Assembly (NCBI GenBank): GCA_018398995.1
Contig: CP073759.1
Coordinates: forward strand, 1,752,311-1,816,310
Direction: 5' to 3'
Origin: Methylophilaceae bacterium
GTDB taxonomy: Bacteria; Pseudomonadota; Gammaproteobacteria; Burkholderiales; Methylophilaceae
Length of the DNA stretch: 64,000 nucleotides
Part shown: in pieces, positions 33,262 to 43,874 of the stretch
Numbering within the stretch: position 1 is the stretch's first letter
Layout of the letters: the number at the start of each line of letters is the position of its first letter
Notes under the pieces: model-generated
What the model was told of the DNA's origin: nothing
Databases searched by the model: none
What the model saw: the letters and a program-made list of their open reading frames with translations, nothing else
Position numbers and translations under genes: made by a program

Positions 33262-34254
33262 TTAGTTTAGCGCAGCCTCATCAATCAAACATAGTGCTAA
33301 TCCTTGTTCAAACCTATCTTTTGGTAAATTTTTACCAATAAAAACCATCACTGATTCACGTTTTTCGTCGGGCTTCCATTTGCTGCCTTGTTCTCCGCCC
33401 ATCAACATATGCACGCCTTGAAACGCCCAACGATGTGCATCCTTATCAATATATAGTAAACCTTTGTAACGCAACAATTCTGTGCCATAGATTTCTAACA
33501 TCGCGCTTAAAAAGACTTCTAATTTCTCCATATTAAATGGACGTTCAGATCGAAACACAAATGAAGCAATATCATCATCATGCTCATGACTGACATCTTC
33601 TAAGAAGTCAGGTTCAATTTTTAATATATCCTCAAGTGAAAACCCTGCAATATCCAAAATATCATTAATCTCTGTTTGACCAAAATGGACGTGCTTAATG
33701 GGCGCTCGTGGATTCATTTGGCGCAATCTTGTGGTAATTGCTTGCACTGCTTCTGGCGTGACTAAATCAGTTTTAGAGAGTAACACTCTATCGGCAAAGC
33801 CTACTTGTTCTAATGCTTCATGGTGCGCGTCAAGTTGTTGCATACCATGCACAGCGTCAACCACGGTAATAATTGCATCAAGGTTGTAACGCGCCCGAAT
33901 CTCTTCTTCTACAAAAAAAGTTTGTGCAACAGGTGCGGGGTCAGCCAAGCCAGTGGTTTCAATAATGACGCGGTCAAATTTAAGCTCGCCGGCATCATTG
34001 CGCTTGGATAAATCACCCAAAATACGCACCAAATCGCCACGTACTGTGCAGCAAATACAGCCGTTATTCATTTCTACAATTTGCTCTTCCCCTTGGAATA
34101 ATAAACCGCCATCTACGCCTGCCTCGCCAAATTCATTTTCAATCACGGCAATACGCTGGCCGTGATGTTCGCTTAAAATACGGTTCAATAAGGTTGTTTT
34201 GCCAGACCCTAAAAAGCCTGTCAGAATCGTTGCTGGTATCATTGTTTCGGTCAA
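33262..34254 (-). CDS. COG0523 metal-chaperone GTPase (YjiA-like)
   Basis: The 330-residue protein has Walker [10 protein letters not shown] near residue 12, metal motif GCICCTV near 67, and a CobW C-terminal domain. A His/Asp patch, SHEHDDD, between the domains may add metal sites. The TTG at 34254 is supported by TAGGAG 6 nt upstream; an ATG four codons later is possible. It starts 1 nt after the ZIP gene stop. Inside the zinc operon it probably hands zinc to essential enzymes under shortage. Confidence 0.9.
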   Translation of the reverse strand: MTETMIPATILTGFLGSGKTTLLNRILSEHHGQRIAVIENEFGEAGVDGGLLFQGEEQIVEMNNGCICCTVRGDLVRILGDLSKRNDAGELKFDRVIIETTGLADPAPVAQTFFVEEEIRARYNLDAIITVVDAVHGMQQLDAHHEALEQVGFADRVLLSKTDLVTPEAVQAITTRLRQMNPRAPIKHVHFGQTEINDILDIAGFSLEDILKIEPDFLEDVSHEHDDDIASFVFRSERPFNMEKLEVFLSAMLEIYGTELLRYKGLLYIDKDAHRWAFQGVHMLMGGEQGSKWKPDEKRESVMVFIGKNLPKDRFEQGLALCLIDEAALN

Positions 34255-34255
34255 T

Positions 34256-35008
34256 TTATACTCCTAAATGTTCTAGTGCTTTGGCAATTGAAACGACGCT
34301 CAGCCCCAATCCCATTAAGCTCAGTTGAAAAAACATATCGCGTGGTGTGCGATGATGGTGTAACTCTGGTAATAAATCGGCAACGGCTATATAAATAAAA
34401 CTGGCTGCTGCAACGGTTAACACATAAGGGATAGCTAGGCTCGCATTAGTCAGACTCATCCAACCAATCACGCCGCCCAATGTCATGGCCACCCCTGAAA
34501 GTGCATTAAGCAAAAGGGCTTTTGATTTCGTTACTCCCGCATTGAGCAATACCATAAAGTCTGAAATTTCTTGTGGTATCTCATGAGCAGTAATTGCAAT
34601 CGCGGCTGCCCAGCCTAATTTCCAATCAGCCAAAAATGCTGCTGCCAGTAAAATGCCATCAACAAAGTTATGCATGGAGTCGCCAATCACAATCATGGCA
34701 ACAATCGGTTTTTCGTGCGTATGGCCAGACAACGTTGCATGATCATGTCGCCATAAGGCGAGTTTTTCCAATAAGAAAAATCCCATAATACCCACTATCA
34801 ATACCCAACCAATTTCAGTCATCTCTAAACCAAGATGCACTGCTTCAGGCAATAAATCAGTTAACGCAAAGCCCAATAACACCCCCACGGCAAACGCCAC
34901 CATGCGATTGGCAAAGTTGGCTAAAAAAGTAAGGGCAACAGTGGCTGCAAGAAAAACCGACAAAACACCTCCAACGAGTGTAGCCAGTATTATTTGGAAT
35001 AAAGTCAT
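34256..35008 (-). CDS. ZIP-family metal transporter
   Basis: The 250-residue membrane protein has about eight helices and the ZIP metal-site motifs HNFVDG (helix 4) and HEIPQE (helix 5), with a His-bearing cytoplasmic loop ([13 protein letters not shown]) between helices 3 and 4. ZIP carriers import zinc and related divalent metals into the cytoplasm. It follows the DUF3526-like permease gene after 64 nt. Confidence 0.9.
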   Translation of the reverse strand: MTLFQIILATLVGGVLSVFLAATVALTFLANFANRMVAFAVGVLLGFALTDLLPEAVHLGLEMTEIGWVLIVGIMGFFLLEKLALWRHDHATLSGHTHEKPIVAMIVIGDSMHNFVDGILLAAAFLADWKLGWAAAIAITAHEIPQEISDFMVLLNAGVTKSKALLLNALSGVAMTLGGVIGWMSLTNASLAIPYVLTVAAASFIYIAVADLLPELHHHRTPRDMFFQLSLMGLGLSVVSIAKALEHLGV

Positions 35009-35072
35009 GTATTTATTTTATAAAATGGTTGATAACGCTGAGTCAAATCGTCGCTATTTTCATTTGATTGGC

Positions 35073-36326
35073 CTATTGACCGAACGAGGGTAAATGCATA
35101 AATGCCGCTGGTGTCATTGGTTTATCTTCAAAAAGATAAGGGTATAAATAATGTCTTAGCTCAGTGTGAAAGTTGGTTATTTGTGCTCGGTGGGCAAGCA
35201 GGTGTGTGATATTGCTCTCACCAGCCGCTTCTAATTGACGTTGCGCCCATAGGCTGGGTATTAGATAGCCTAACTGAGCGGTTGCCTGATCACGCTCGAC
35301 TAGTGCACGCACTCTTTCCTCAATTTGTTCTGCTAAATTAACATCAGCCATATGTTGAAAAGCGAAATACCATTTCCAGTGAAATCGACCCGTGACTGGT
35401 GGCGTGTGTTGCCACGCTGGATAAAGGTCATAAAACGGAGTAAGTGTGTCTGTTTTTGGTAAATCCCAAGCGTTGTGAACCAGTTGGCGGTGTTGTAGCG
35501 CTATTTGACTACCTTCTTGTACAGGATAACGTTGGTGTAGCCAAAGTTGTGACAAGTTTGGCAGTATGACACACAACAATAGCCAAATAGAGGCTAGTAC
35601 CATCGCATTGAAGCTGGCGTTAAGCGCATTTGGACGTAAGCTCACGATGGCACATAAGCTTGTCCAAAATAATGTGTATAAAGTGGTAATGCCAACGATT
35701 TGGATGAGTGTGGTCAGCGGTAGCGATTGGATGAACGCTAAAACGATAACAGGCGTTATTAACGTTAGCACAATGAGTAGCCAGCGTAATAGCAAGCGCT
35801 TCGCCCAAAACTGGACTGGGCAAGAGGATAAACTAGTCAAGAATTGTAATCGCTGTGCTTGAAACTCACTGGCTTTTAAATCGTGCATTAAAGCAATACA
35901 AAGTAAGGGAGAAAAGAACATGAGCCAGAAGGCAAAGTCAAATGCGCCAAGCATGACATACTCAGGGTGGTGCGACTCTCCATCGTAAATCTGGCTTTGC
36001 AAGCCTAACAAGCGAATGCGTTGGACATAGGGCGTTACAAGCCGATTGCCTAATGCGATAAAGCTCCATTCAGATGGGTGCTGATAAACATAATGAAATA
36101 CATAATAGCCAACTTCGCCCGCATCTATCAGGCCACCATGGCTATATTCTGCTACTTGATGCGCTTGTTGAGTGGCCTGCTCTTGCTGCGCATGGCTGAT
36201 TTGTTCACGTATGTGACTGATATTTTGCCAGCCGTTGAATAGGCTTAAACAGGTTAGCGCTAGGCTAACCAAGAGTAAGTAGACGATGCTCCGCTGTTTG
36301 AGCAACAAGCTTAGTTCATGTTTCAT
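35073..36326 (-). CDS. ABC-2-type permease, DUF3526-like, copy 2
   Basis: The protein of about 417 residues has a first helix (about 12-32), a periplasmic segment of about 95 residues, and a cluster of five helices (about 125-275), followed by a long C-terminal soluble part. I use the ATG at 36326, which overlaps the stop of the upstream permease as ATGA; the frame to 36464 would run 46 residues into that gene. This type of permease pair (DUF3526) is often found next to TonB receptors. Its substrate is unknown; location suggests zinc or a zinc chelate. Confidence 0.82.
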   Translation of the reverse strand: MKHELSLLLKQRSIVYLLLVSLALTCLSLFNGWQNISHIREQISHAQQEQATQQAHQVAEYSHGGLIDAGEVGYYVFHYVYQHPSEWSFIALGNRLVTPYVQRIRLLGLQSQIYDGESHHPEYVMLGAFDFAFWLMFFSPLLCIALMHDLKASEFQAQRLQFLTSLSSCPVQFWAKRLLLRWLLIVLTLITPVIVLAFIQSLPLTTLIQIVGITTLYTLFWTSLCAIVSLRPNALNASFNAMVLASIWLLLCVILPNLSQLWLHQRYPVQEGSQIALQHRQLVHNAWDLPKTDTLTPFYDLYPAWQHTPPVTGRFHWKWYFAFQHMADVNLAEQIEERVRALVERDQATAQLGYLIPSLWAQRQLEAAGESNITHLLAHRAQITNFHTELRHYLYPYLFEDKPMTPAAFMHLPSFGQ

Positions 36327-37732
36327 GTGCGGTGTATGATTCTTGAAAGCAGGTAACAAGGCAGTAATGCCCAGCCCAGCAACACCAAAAACGCCGCAAT
36401 AATAGCGTATTTGCTGACGGATAATGCTGCTAAATGCACAGGTGGACGCGGGGCATTTTTCCAAAACTCAGCCGAAACACGGGTATTTTTATCGTTTTCC
36501 TGACTCACTTTCAAGATGTGTATTTGATTAAGATATTCTATTAATTGATAACGACGATTTTCAGCTTGCGCTAAAAAAGCTTGATGATGTGCCAAATCAT
36601 TGCCACTACTAGCCATTTGCACATATTGCAAAGCTAAAGATGGTGTTAGCCACAGCCATTTACGGATTGATGCGTTTTGTTGGTTGAGTTGCGCATCATG
36701 CAGACTTTGCTGCTCTCTGTACACTTGAGTGGTTAAGCGTTCGCCTTCTTGCATCAACAGCCCACTGTAATTGACAGGTAAATCGTCGGTGCGTGTTACG
36801 CCATATTGGTTAAGTAGGCTGGCTTTGAAAGACGCAAAATGTGGATCGTTTGGATTGTGACTATCACCGATTTCTTTCAGTTTATGTTCTGCATGATATT
36901 CAGCCTCGGTGCGTGGTTGCGTCGGGTGTAATATTTGCGCCATATTGGCTAAACTGCGAGGAAAAATAATACATACACAGACCCAGCATAATAACAGCGT
37001 TAATAACGCGCTATGCAATTGTCGACTGTGCCATGAGACCAAAATGACGACCAAGCACCAGCCTGCAATATAGAGAAATTGCGCAGCTAGCAGTGTAGAA
37101 AACCTGAGTAAAGCTTGATCGCTTCCCCAGATCCACGCGGCAGTTAAGATGGCTTGTAGCAACAATAAAACCGCCATCGGCGTAAATAGTGCTAGCCATT
37201 TGCCAACTGCAACACACCAGGCAGGTGTGCCATTGCCGCGCATATAGGCAAGTGTGCCAGTTACTTTCTCTGCTGTGATGGTGGCATAGGCGATCATGAT
37301 TAAAAACAAGGGCATCCACCACTGCACAATCATGGCAGGGGTAATCAGCGGAAAGCGTCCTAAACTGGTGGCTTCAGTTGCTGGATTGAAGTTGGCACTG
37401 TTTAAACGATGGGCTTCTAAATACACCAGATGACCAGACTGATCGATAATACCAGGTTCAATTACGGTGAGCGGGTGCAGTGGTTTGGCGACAAAATCAC
37501 CATAATGCGAAACACGGTGTGGGTGGCGATCGGGTTGAGATTGCCAATCTTGTTGACTGCGTTGTGTGACTTGCGCCACATTACGCGCATGGTCTTGCCA
37601 ATGATGGTGTGCAGCATATGTTGCGAGCGACCACAGTATAACGAGCACCAAAAGTAATAAAACGGGTATGCGTGAATGCCATAGGCGATGCCATTCATTG
37701 CGCATAATGATCAAGACAGGAGATGATGTCAT
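36323..37732 (-). CDS. ABC-2-type permease, DUF3526-like, copy 1
   Basis: The 469-residue protein has an N-terminal helix (about 22-42), a periplasmic segment rich in His and Gln, several central helices (about 130-275), a large periplasmic or coiled region and a last helix near residue 445. It overlaps the ATPase gene before it and the second permease after it by 4 nt each. The two permeases share layout and are probably a heterodimer driven by the ATPase. Confidence 0.82.
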   Translation of the reverse strand: MTSSPVLIIMRNEWHRLWHSRIPVLLLLVLVILWSLATYAAHHHWQDHARNVAQVTQRSQQDWQSQPDRHPHRVSHYGDFVAKPLHPLTVIEPGIIDQSGHLVYLEAHRLNSANFNPATEATSLGRFPLITPAMIVQWWMPLFLIMIAYATITAEKVTGTLAYMRGNGTPAWCVAVGKWLALFTPMAVLLLLQAILTAAWIWGSDQALLRFSTLLAAQFLYIAGWCLVVILVSWHSRQLHSALLTLLLCWVCVCIIFPRSLANMAQILHPTQPRTEAEYHAEHKLKEIGDSHNPNDPHFASFKASLLNQYGVTRTDDLPVNYSGLLMQEGERLTTQVYREQQSLHDAQLNQQNASIRKWLWLTPSLALQYVQMASSGNDLAHHQAFLAQAENRRYQLIEYLNQIHILKVSQENDKNTRVSAEFWKNAPRPPVHLAALSVSKYAIIAAFLVLLGWALLPCYLLSRIIHRT

Positions 37733-38451
37733 GCTTGCCCTTGATAGAGGCGCTTAAGGCTGTCCAATGTGAGCGTTGTTTGATCAATGGATATAGGTTG
37801 TAAATTACCATTTGCCAGCATAAACAATTGGTCAGAAAAGCCCATGGCAGATAATACATCATGCGTGACTACCAAGACTCCCATGCCGTTATTTTTGCAT
37901 TGTAGAATCAACTGATTCAGTTCTTCAGTGGTTTGCGGATCCAAGCCCGAGTTGGGTTCATCCAATAACAATAATTTAGATTGTTTTGCTAAAGCCAACG
38001 CCAGCATCACTTTTTGCTTCATCCCTTTTGAGTAATCACTACAAGGGCGCTGCCATGCCTGTTGCTCAAGACCTACCTGACGCAAATAGGCTTCGATAGC
38101 CTGTGTTGTTTGCTGCGCATTTGATAAGCTTAAAAAATAGCGGATATTATCAATGGCTGATAAGTGACCATACACGGCTGGTTGTTCGGGCACATAGGCC
38201 AAATGTTGGCGTGCTATTAGCGTTTCAGCGAGTATGCTATGACCTAAGATGTTTATATCGCCATCCAGATGCGCATTTTTATCGGCCAGCCCAAGAATGC
38301 ATTTTAGTAATGTAGATTTACCAGCACCGTTGCTTCCTAAAATAGAGATAACTTGACCACTATTGATGGTTAGGTTGAGGTTTTGTAATACTTTCTTATC
38401 AGAGAATGCACACGAAAACTGCCTAATTGCTAGTAAAGACATATTTTCCAT
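37729..38451 (-). CDS. ABC-2-type ATPase
   Basis: The 240-residue ATPase has Walker A GSNGAGKST near residue 37, a signature of the YSKGMKQK type near 138 and Walker B LLLLDEPNSGLD, in the style of CcmA/NatA-like ABC-2 ATPases. It starts right after the TonB receptor stop and overlaps the first permease. It is the energy subunit of the DUF3526-like pair. Confidence 0.9.
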   Translation of the reverse strand: MENMSLLAIRQFSCAFSDKKVLQNLNLTINSGQVISILGSNGAGKSTLLKCILGLADKNAHLDGDINILGHSILAETLIARQHLAYVPEQPAVYGHLSAIDNIRYFLSLSNAQQTTQAIEAYLRQVGLEQQAWQRPCSDYSKGMKQKVMLALALAKQSKLLLLDEPNSGLDPQTTEELNQLILQCKNNGMGVLVVTHDVLSAMGFSDQLFMLANGNLQPISIDQTTLTLDSLKRLYQGQA

Positions 38452-40431
38452 TTAAAAATCTAATGTTGCCGATAAAGTAAAATTTCTACCGGCACTTGGC
38501 GAATGTATGGTGTCAATTCCGCTGTTACCAAAATCAAACACATATTCATAAAATTCATCAAAAATGTTATTGGCCTGCAGGCTTACCTTACCCCAGCTAG
38601 TGTTGTAATCAACATTTGCATTAGTCAATGTATATGCGCCAAACTTGCCACCAACATTGGCTTCGTTGACATAATAAGCCCCTTGTCTATCCACATGCAG
38701 ACGCGCAACCAATTGATCACTATGGCTATATTGTATGCCTAAAGATGCTGTATGGGCTGGGATGCCACGTAATTCATTGCCTTCAAATGCTTGTAAGTTA
38801 GACGCTGTTTGGACAATATCTGAGTACACTTTAGAGAAATTACCCCAAATCATCCATTGCGTATTGATGGGTAAATCAAAGCTCGCATCAATCCCTTTGC
38901 GCTCTGTTTGACCAACATTTTGCCCCGTGCCATCAATCACTACAAACTCATCATCGGCATCTTGTTGCCAGTAAGAAACGCGGGTATTGAGTTTACCCCA
39001 ATTGCTTTTTAATCCAAGCTCCCAGCCATCGTTGATTGAAACATCACGTGCATTTGTATTGCCAGCTGTAAAAAGTTCTCCACCAAATGGATGTTGAAAT
39101 GACCGACCCCAGTTTGCAAAAATCAGTTGCTCTTCTGTCAGGTTTGCAAACACGTTTAGCTTTGGTTGCACAATCGTATCTATATCAAGCATGCTTCTAT
39201 TGCTGGCTACATTATTCACAACAAAAGCACGATTGGTACTACCGGTTAATCGGTCAGCGCGTAAGGCGGCATTCCAACGCAGCCATGTGGTTGGCGTATT
39301 CTCTATTTTGGCAAAAGCACCTTGTGCTGTGAAATCAAAATCAAAATCTCGGCGGGTTTGGATGCCTCTAAAGCGTTGTTCTAAAACATCTTGTTTCTCA
39401 ATGTCGTAACCCGCTTCAAACAACCAATTTGGATTCATTTGCCAATTCAGTTTTGCAATCAATCCAGTCGAATCTTGGTCATCAAAACGGTTTTCTATCT
39501 GCGTTTGTGCGGCTGAAAAGCGCACACTACGTTGACGTTCAAAATTTTGCCAATAAGCTTTTATACTTAAATCGACATCATTATTAATGAAATAGTCATA
39601 ATGTAGACTGATGTGTTTAAATTCTTTTTCGCCACCATCATCACGTGCGAAATCAGCGGAACTTGTCGGGTTACGCCTTGCTTCTTCTTTGCTTAAATAA
39701 CCTGGTGCTTCAAGAGCATTATATTTTCCATACTTGGTGCTCAGCGCTAGGCTGGATTTTTCAAAATCATATTGCCAACGTCCTGAAAGTGCTATTTTTT
39801 CAATATCAGTGTTATCGCGATAACCGTTGCCTGCGCGATAGCCTAGAGCATAGTTTTGAGTAAATGAATTGGCTTTATCACCATAATAACCTTGCAATTC
39901 TCGTGTATTAAAACTAGCACCTGTGAATTGCAATTGTTTGCCTTGGTCTTTTCTTGTTTCAACTTTGTAATTCCCTGCTGTCGCAAAAACGCCCGTACTT
40001 GGGTCGCTAGTCCCTTTATAGACTTGAATGCTTTGAATATTGGTTGGGAAAAGATAATCCATCTCGTTATAACCATTATTCAAATTAGATGGGATACCAT
40101 CAACTAATAATTTTGCATGCGGAGTGGTGCCATCTCCTGCAAAACCACGAATCGAAATGTCAGTATTAATGATGCCTTGGTTATACCGTGACAAGACGAC
40201 GCCAGGTGTCTTGGTAAACAATTCTAAAGTATCTGTGATACTTTCATACTCAAGTTCGTCACGCGTAATAACATCTACTGAACCAGCTAAACTGGTAGCT
40301 TTAATAAAATCTTGTGAGCCAATGACAACGATCGAGTCTAATTGAGTCTGCTCTTCTGCTGCTGATAATATAGGATAGGCTAAAAGTAACGATAAAAAGA
40401 GAGGTTTTAGCGTGGAGTAGGTGTGTTTCAT
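38452..40431 (-). CDS. TonB-dependent receptor of the zinc operon
   Basis: The 659-residue protein has a signal peptide (about 1-25), a plug domain with [20 protein letters not shown] and a beta barrel ending in a terminal Phe (LSATLDF). It overlaps the ZigA-type GTPase gene by 4 nt and precedes the ABC-2 genes without a gap. By position it would bring zinc or a zinc complex through the outer membrane. It lacks the long His/Asp-rich loops of the ZnuD type, so a chelated substrate is possible. Confidence 0.87.
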   Translation of the reverse strand: MKHTYSTLKPLFLSLLLAYPILSAAEEQTQLDSIVVIGSQDFIKATSLAGSVDVITRDELEYESITDTLELFTKTPGVVLSRYNQGIINTDISIRGFAGDGTTPHAKLLVDGIPSNLNNGYNEMDYLFPTNIQSIQVYKGTSDPSTGVFATAGNYKVETRKDQGKQLQFTGASFNTRELQGYYGDKANSFTQNYALGYRAGNGYRDNTDIEKIALSGRWQYDFEKSSLALSTKYGKYNALEAPGYLSKEEARRNPTSSADFARDDGGEKEFKHISLHYDYFINNDVDLSIKAYWQNFERQRSVRFSAAQTQIENRFDDQDSTGLIAKLNWQMNPNWLFEAGYDIEKQDVLEQRFRGIQTRRDFDFDFTAQGAFAKIENTPTTWLRWNAALRADRLTGSTNRAFVVNNVASNRSMLDIDTIVQPKLNVFANLTEEQLIFANWGRSFQHPFGGELFTAGNTNARDVSINDGWELGLKSNWGKLNTRVSYWQQDADDEFVVIDGTGQNVGQTERKGIDASFDLPINTQWMIWGNFSKVYSDIVQTASNLQAFEGNELRGIPAHTASLGIQYSHSDQLVARLHVDRQGAYYVNEANVGGKFGAYTLTNANVDYNTSWGKVSLQANNIFDEFYEYVFDFGNSGIDTIHSPSAGRNFTLSATLDF

Positions 40432-41675
40432 TGCGCGATTCCTGTTGATATAAGTTTATCTTCTTGTGTTTCTTCTGCTTGGTGGACCAGCCATTGCGGA
40501 AATGGGTCAGCAAATTGTCGCCAAGCTTCCATGCCCTGTGCAATTTCCACATCGTTTAATAAGCAATCATCAAACTGTGCAATGATTTCAGCTTGGTTCA
40601 TTTGCATGCCGATGATGACAATTTCTTGCTGTCTATCACCATAGGGTTCTTCCCAGCGTGATTTGATATGAGCAAACGCTTCTTCATCTTCTGGCCAATG
40701 TTCGTTCGCTGTCGCAACCCACCACATACCAGCTAATTCTGTGCGTGTAACAGCACCAGCTTGCGACCAGCTGCCACAAAATTCAGGTCGTGAAGCGATC
40801 CAATAGCGACCTTTAGAGCGAATGACGCCTGGCCATTCGGTATTAAACCATTGCCATAAACGCTCTGGGTGGAAAGGCTTGCGTGCGCGATAAACAAAGC
40901 TAGCAATGCCGTATTCTTCTGTCTCTGGAATATGCGCACCGCGTAACTCTTGTAACCAGCCTGGCGCTTCTTCTGCTTGTTCAAAATCAAACAAACCTGT
41001 GTTCATTATGCGGTCTAGAGGCACTTTGCCAAATTGGCTTTGGATGATTTGTGCGCGTGGATTGAAGGTCTTAAGAATGGCCTCTAGTTGCGCAACTTCA
41101 CTTGCTTGCATTAAGTCTGTTTTATTCAATATCAACACATCACAAAATTCGATTTGATCCACCAATAAATCCACTACGGTGCGCTCATCCTCTTCGCCAA
41201 GCGATTCACCCCGCGCGGCAAGCATGTCTTGTGAGCTGTAATCTTTTAAAAAATTGTAGCCGTCAACCACTGTCACCATAGTGTCGAGTTGTGCAACATC
41301 GCCCAATGAGATGCCGTCATCATCGGCAAAGGTAAACGTTTCGGCAATCGGTAGTGGTTCAGAAATGCCAGTGGTCTCAATTAATAAGTAATCAAAGCGA
41401 TTTTCTTTGGCTAGGCGTGTTATTTCGACCAACAAATCTTCACGTAAAGTGCAGCAGACGCAACCATTGCTCATTTCAACTAATTTTTCTTCTTGACGCG
41501 AGAGCGCGGCGCCACCTTCGCGTACCAATTGGGCATCGATATTCACTTCAGATATATCGTTGACAATGACAGCGACGCGCTTACCTTCGCGGTTATTTAA
41601 AATATGGTTAAGCAGGGTAGTTTTGCCAGCACCTAAAAATCCAGATAGTACTGTTACAGGTAGTTTTGAATTCAC
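40428..41675 (-). CDS. zigA: ZigA-type zinc metallochaperone GTPase (COG0523)
   Basis: The 415-residue protein has Walker [10 protein letters not shown] near residue 11, GCVCCTL near 71, the ZigA-like long inserts ([20 protein letters not shown]) and a large CobW C-terminal domain with [17 protein letters not shown]. ZigA proteins are made when Zur releases zinc-starvation genes. It is the first gene of the putative 13-gene zinc operon; two candidate Zur boxes lie in its promoter. Confidence 0.9.
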   Translation of the reverse strand: MNSKLPVTVLSGFLGAGKTTLLNHILNNREGKRVAVIVNDISEVNIDAQLVREGGAALSRQEEKLVEMSNGCVCCTLREDLLVEITRLAKENRFDYLLIETTGISEPLPIAETFTFADDDGISLGDVAQLDTMVTVVDGYNFLKDYSSQDMLAARGESLGEEDERTVVDLLVDQIEFCDVLILNKTDLMQASEVAQLEAILKTFNPRAQIIQSQFGKVPLDRIMNTGLFDFEQAEEAPGWLQELRGAHIPETEEYGIASFVYRARKPFHPERLWQWFNTEWPGVIRSKGRYWIASRPEFCGSWSQAGAVTRTELAGMWWVATANEHWPEDEEAFAHIKSRWEEPYGDRQQEIVIIGMQMNQAEIIAQFDDCLLNDVEIAQGMEAWRQFADPFPQWLVHQAEETQEDKLISTGIAQ

Positions 41676-41694
41676 AATTTTTCCATCTTAATAA

Positions 41695-41709
41695 TGCAAC
41701 ATGATTGCA
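41695..41709. promoter_or_regulatory. Putative Zur box 1 of the zinc operon
   Basis: TGCAACATGATTGCA has the same TGCAA-N5-TTGCA symmetry as box 2. It lies downstream of the -10, 19 bp before the zigA start codon, where a bound repressor would block the early transcribed region. Confidence 0.6.
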
Positions 41710-41724
41710 ATTTAATTTAATCGC

Positions 41725-41753
41725 ATTATAAAGAAGACGGGTTATTAATGCAA
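41725..41753 (-). promoter_or_regulatory. Sigma70-type promoter of the zinc operon
   Basis: On the minus strand TTGCAT (41748-41753) and a perfect TATAAT (41725-41730) are 17 bp apart. The -35 is embedded in Zur box 2, so Zur binding would exclude RNA polymerase. Confidence 0.7.
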
Positions 41754-41763
41754 CAATGTTGCA
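41749..41763. promoter_or_regulatory. Putative Zur box 2 of the zinc operon
   Basis: TGCAACAATGTTGCA, a near-perfect palindrome, overlaps the -35 element. The same sequence with one change occurs at 27748-27762. The zur gene itself ends 57 bp away. Confidence 0.65.
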
Positions 41764-41819
41764 AATAGTGGTCTGTGTTTTGTTTGGTTTTTGTTAGCTA
41801 AGGCTAGAGATGCAGGTAG

Positions 41820-42278
41820 TTACGCATTCAGACATGTTGCACAAATGCCTTTAAGGCTTACTTCTATGGTTGAGACATGGTATTGCTTGATCAGCTTTTC
41901 AGGTAGATTGGCTTCAAATTCGTGGATACAAACAACCGAACCACAACGCTCACACTGCAAATGTGCATGGGCGTGACCGTTGTCAAACATTTTTTTGAGC
42001 GACGTGGGTTTGTATTGTTGTTGGTGTAAATCTGTATTGGATTGAAATTTCCATGATCGGTTGTCTGTTAAAATTTTATGTATCAGCTTGTGTTGGTGTA
42101 ACCAATCCAGTACACGATAAATCGTGACGCGATCAAACTCTTTGTTGCCTTCTAACAGATTCAGTATCTCGGCATGACTGAGAGCTGCAGTCGCGTGAGA
42201 GATGGTTGCCAACACCGCAACTCTGGCTTTGGTTGGTCGTAATCCTGCCTCTATGATGAGTTTTTCAACGTTTTTCAT
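41820..42278 (-). CDS. zur: Zinc uptake regulator Zur (Fur family)
   Basis: The 152-residue protein has a winged-helix N terminus (GLRPTKARVAVL, FDRVTIYRVLDWL) and the metal sites of the Fur family: HAHAHLQCERCG near residue 107 and a C-terminal CATC (structural zinc with CERC). The zinc genes directly downstream support Zur over Fur. It starts 6 nt after the selO stop, so selO and zur are likely cotranscribed. With zinc bound it would repress the operon at 41675 through the two boxes. Confidence 0.88.
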   Translation of the reverse strand: MKNVEKLIIEAGLRPTKARVAVLATISHATAALSHAEILNLLEGNKEFDRVTIYRVLDWLHQHKLIHKILTDNRSWKFQSNTDLHQQQYKPTSLKKMFDNGHAHAHLQCERCGSVVCIHEFEANLPEKLIKQYHVSTIEVSLKGICATCLNA

Positions 42279-42284
42279 GATGCA

Positions 42285-43874
42285 TTATGAACTACAAGAT
42301 AGCATAGAACAACCTGCTTTCTGTCTTGCCCAATCAGGTCGTTTTTGTTCAAACTGTTCCATGCCAGCTTGTTTGGTATAAGGATTTTTTAATAACGTAA
42401 GCAAGGTGAGCAAGCGTTGGTTATCGCCTTTTTCTGTCAGTAAATCAATCGCTTCCTGTGCCATATAATTACGCAGTACATAGCGAGGATTATGCGATTG
42501 CATTTTTGTTAGGCGCTCTGCAGGAGATAGCTTGCTTTGCTGGACACGTTTTGCATAAGTGTTGAGCCATTGCTGCACATCATCACCAAATTGTTTAACA
42601 CCTTGCTCGGTATAAAACGCATCTTTGATGCTGTTTATCGTTGGTGTTGTGATGTCTAGATCGGCTAGTTTGGTAAAAAATAGTGTCATATCCATCTCAG
42701 CACGCGTCATGAGTTCAAAGATACGATTAACCAACTTGCCATCGCTATCTTGCCAAGTATCTAAACCAAATTTTCCTGCGAGAGATGACGTTAATGCTTT
42801 TAAATAAGTATTATCGTAATGGGTTATGGCATCCGCCAAGCCTTCGGTATTCGGTAGGATAGTGCTGAGCGCATCGGCTAGACGTTCCATATTCCAGCGT
42901 GCAATATCAGGCTGGCGGCCATAACAATAGCGTTTACCTTGTGCATCGGTTGTATTGGGCGTCCAGCCAGGGTCGAAGTTATCTATCCAACCATAAGGGC
43001 CGTAATCAATGGTGAGGCCGATAATCGAAAGATTATCGGTATTCATGACGCCATGCACAAAACCCACACGCATCCAATGCGCGATTAATAGGGCGGTACG
43101 TTCGCAGATTTCTTCAAACCACGCTTCAATCAGCTCTGGCGATGGATTTTCTTTATCTAAGCTTAGGACAGTTGATGGTAACCAATCAGCAAAATCTCTA
43201 TCAATAGTAAAACCAATAAAGCGTTTGAGTAAATCTAGCTCGCCATTGCTTGCTAGTAACTCAAAGTGGCCAGGTCGCGTAAATGATGGGGCAACGCGAC
43301 AAACAATCGCGCCGGGTTCCATTTGTGGGTTGCCATCATAAAACATATCCCGTCTCACTAAATCGCCGGTTGAAACGAGGCTCAATGCACGCGTAGTTGG
43401 TACGCCTAAATAATGCATCGCTTCAGAACACAAAAACTCGCGTAAGCTAGAACGTAATACAGCGCGACCATCCGCACTACGTGAATAAGGCGTTTCGCCT
43501 GCGCCCTTGAGTTGTAGCTCAAAGCGCTTACCTTCATGCATCAATTCGCCTAGTAAAATAGCACGCCCATCACCTAATTGACCCGCCCAATGGCCAAACT
43601 GATAGCCGCCGTAACGTGTTGCATAGGTCACCATGCCAGCCAGTGCGCTATTGCCACCTAAGGTTTGAATGAGCGCTGGATCTTGCATATCGGCAGTGGT
43701 GAGCCCGAGCATGGACATCACTTCTGGGCTATAAGCCAGTATTTGTGGATTGTTGATCGGCGTGGGTTGTGCGCTCGACCATAAGGCATTACTCACGCGC
43801 CTTTGGTAGGTTGCTTTAATCGGGTCTTGCGGAAGTTCGGTAGTAAATCGGTTATCAAAGTGTAATGTTCGCAT
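42285..43874 (-). CDS. selO: Protein adenylyltransferase SelO (YdiU)
   Basis: The 529-residue pseudokinase-fold enzyme has the SelO motifs KGAGETPYSR, DGRAVLRSSLREF, GVMNTDNLSI (metal-binding NTDN) and DYGPYGWID. SelO transfers AMP to proteins in oxidative stress. The C terminus ends Cys-Ser-Ser, matching the redox Cys of bacterial SelO where eukaryotes have selenocysteine. It lies directly before zur. Confidence 0.93.
   Translation of the reverse strand: MRTLHFDNRFTTELPQDPIKATYQRRVSNALWSSAQPTPINNPQILAYSPEVMSMLGLTTADMQDPALIQTLGGNSALAGMVTYATRYGGYQFGHWAGQLGDGRAILLGELMHEGKRFELQLKGAGETPYSRSADGRAVLRSSLREFLCSEAMHYLGVPTTRALSLVSTGDLVRRDMFYDGNPQMEPGAIVCRVAPSFTRPGHFELLASNGELDLLKRFIGFTIDRDFADWLPSTVLSLDKENPSPELIEAWFEEICERTALLIAHWMRVGFVHGVMNTDNLSIIGLTIDYGPYGWIDNFDPGWTPNTTDAQGKRYCYGRQPDIARWNMERLADALSTILPNTEGLADAITHYDNTYLKALTSSLAGKFGLDTWQDSDGKLVNRIFELMTRAEMDMTLFFTKLADLDITTPTINSIKDAFYTEQGVKQFGDDVQQWLNTYAKRVQQSKLSPAERLTKMQSHNPRYVLRNYMAQEAIDLLTEKGDNQRLLTLLTLLKNPYTKQAGMEQFEQKRPDWARQKAGCSMLSCSS

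Noticed and set aside
36327-36464. Longer N terminus for the second DUF3526-like permease
   Set aside because: It would overlap the previous permease by about 140 bp; the ATGA overlap at 36323-36326 and the first membrane helix support the shorter form.
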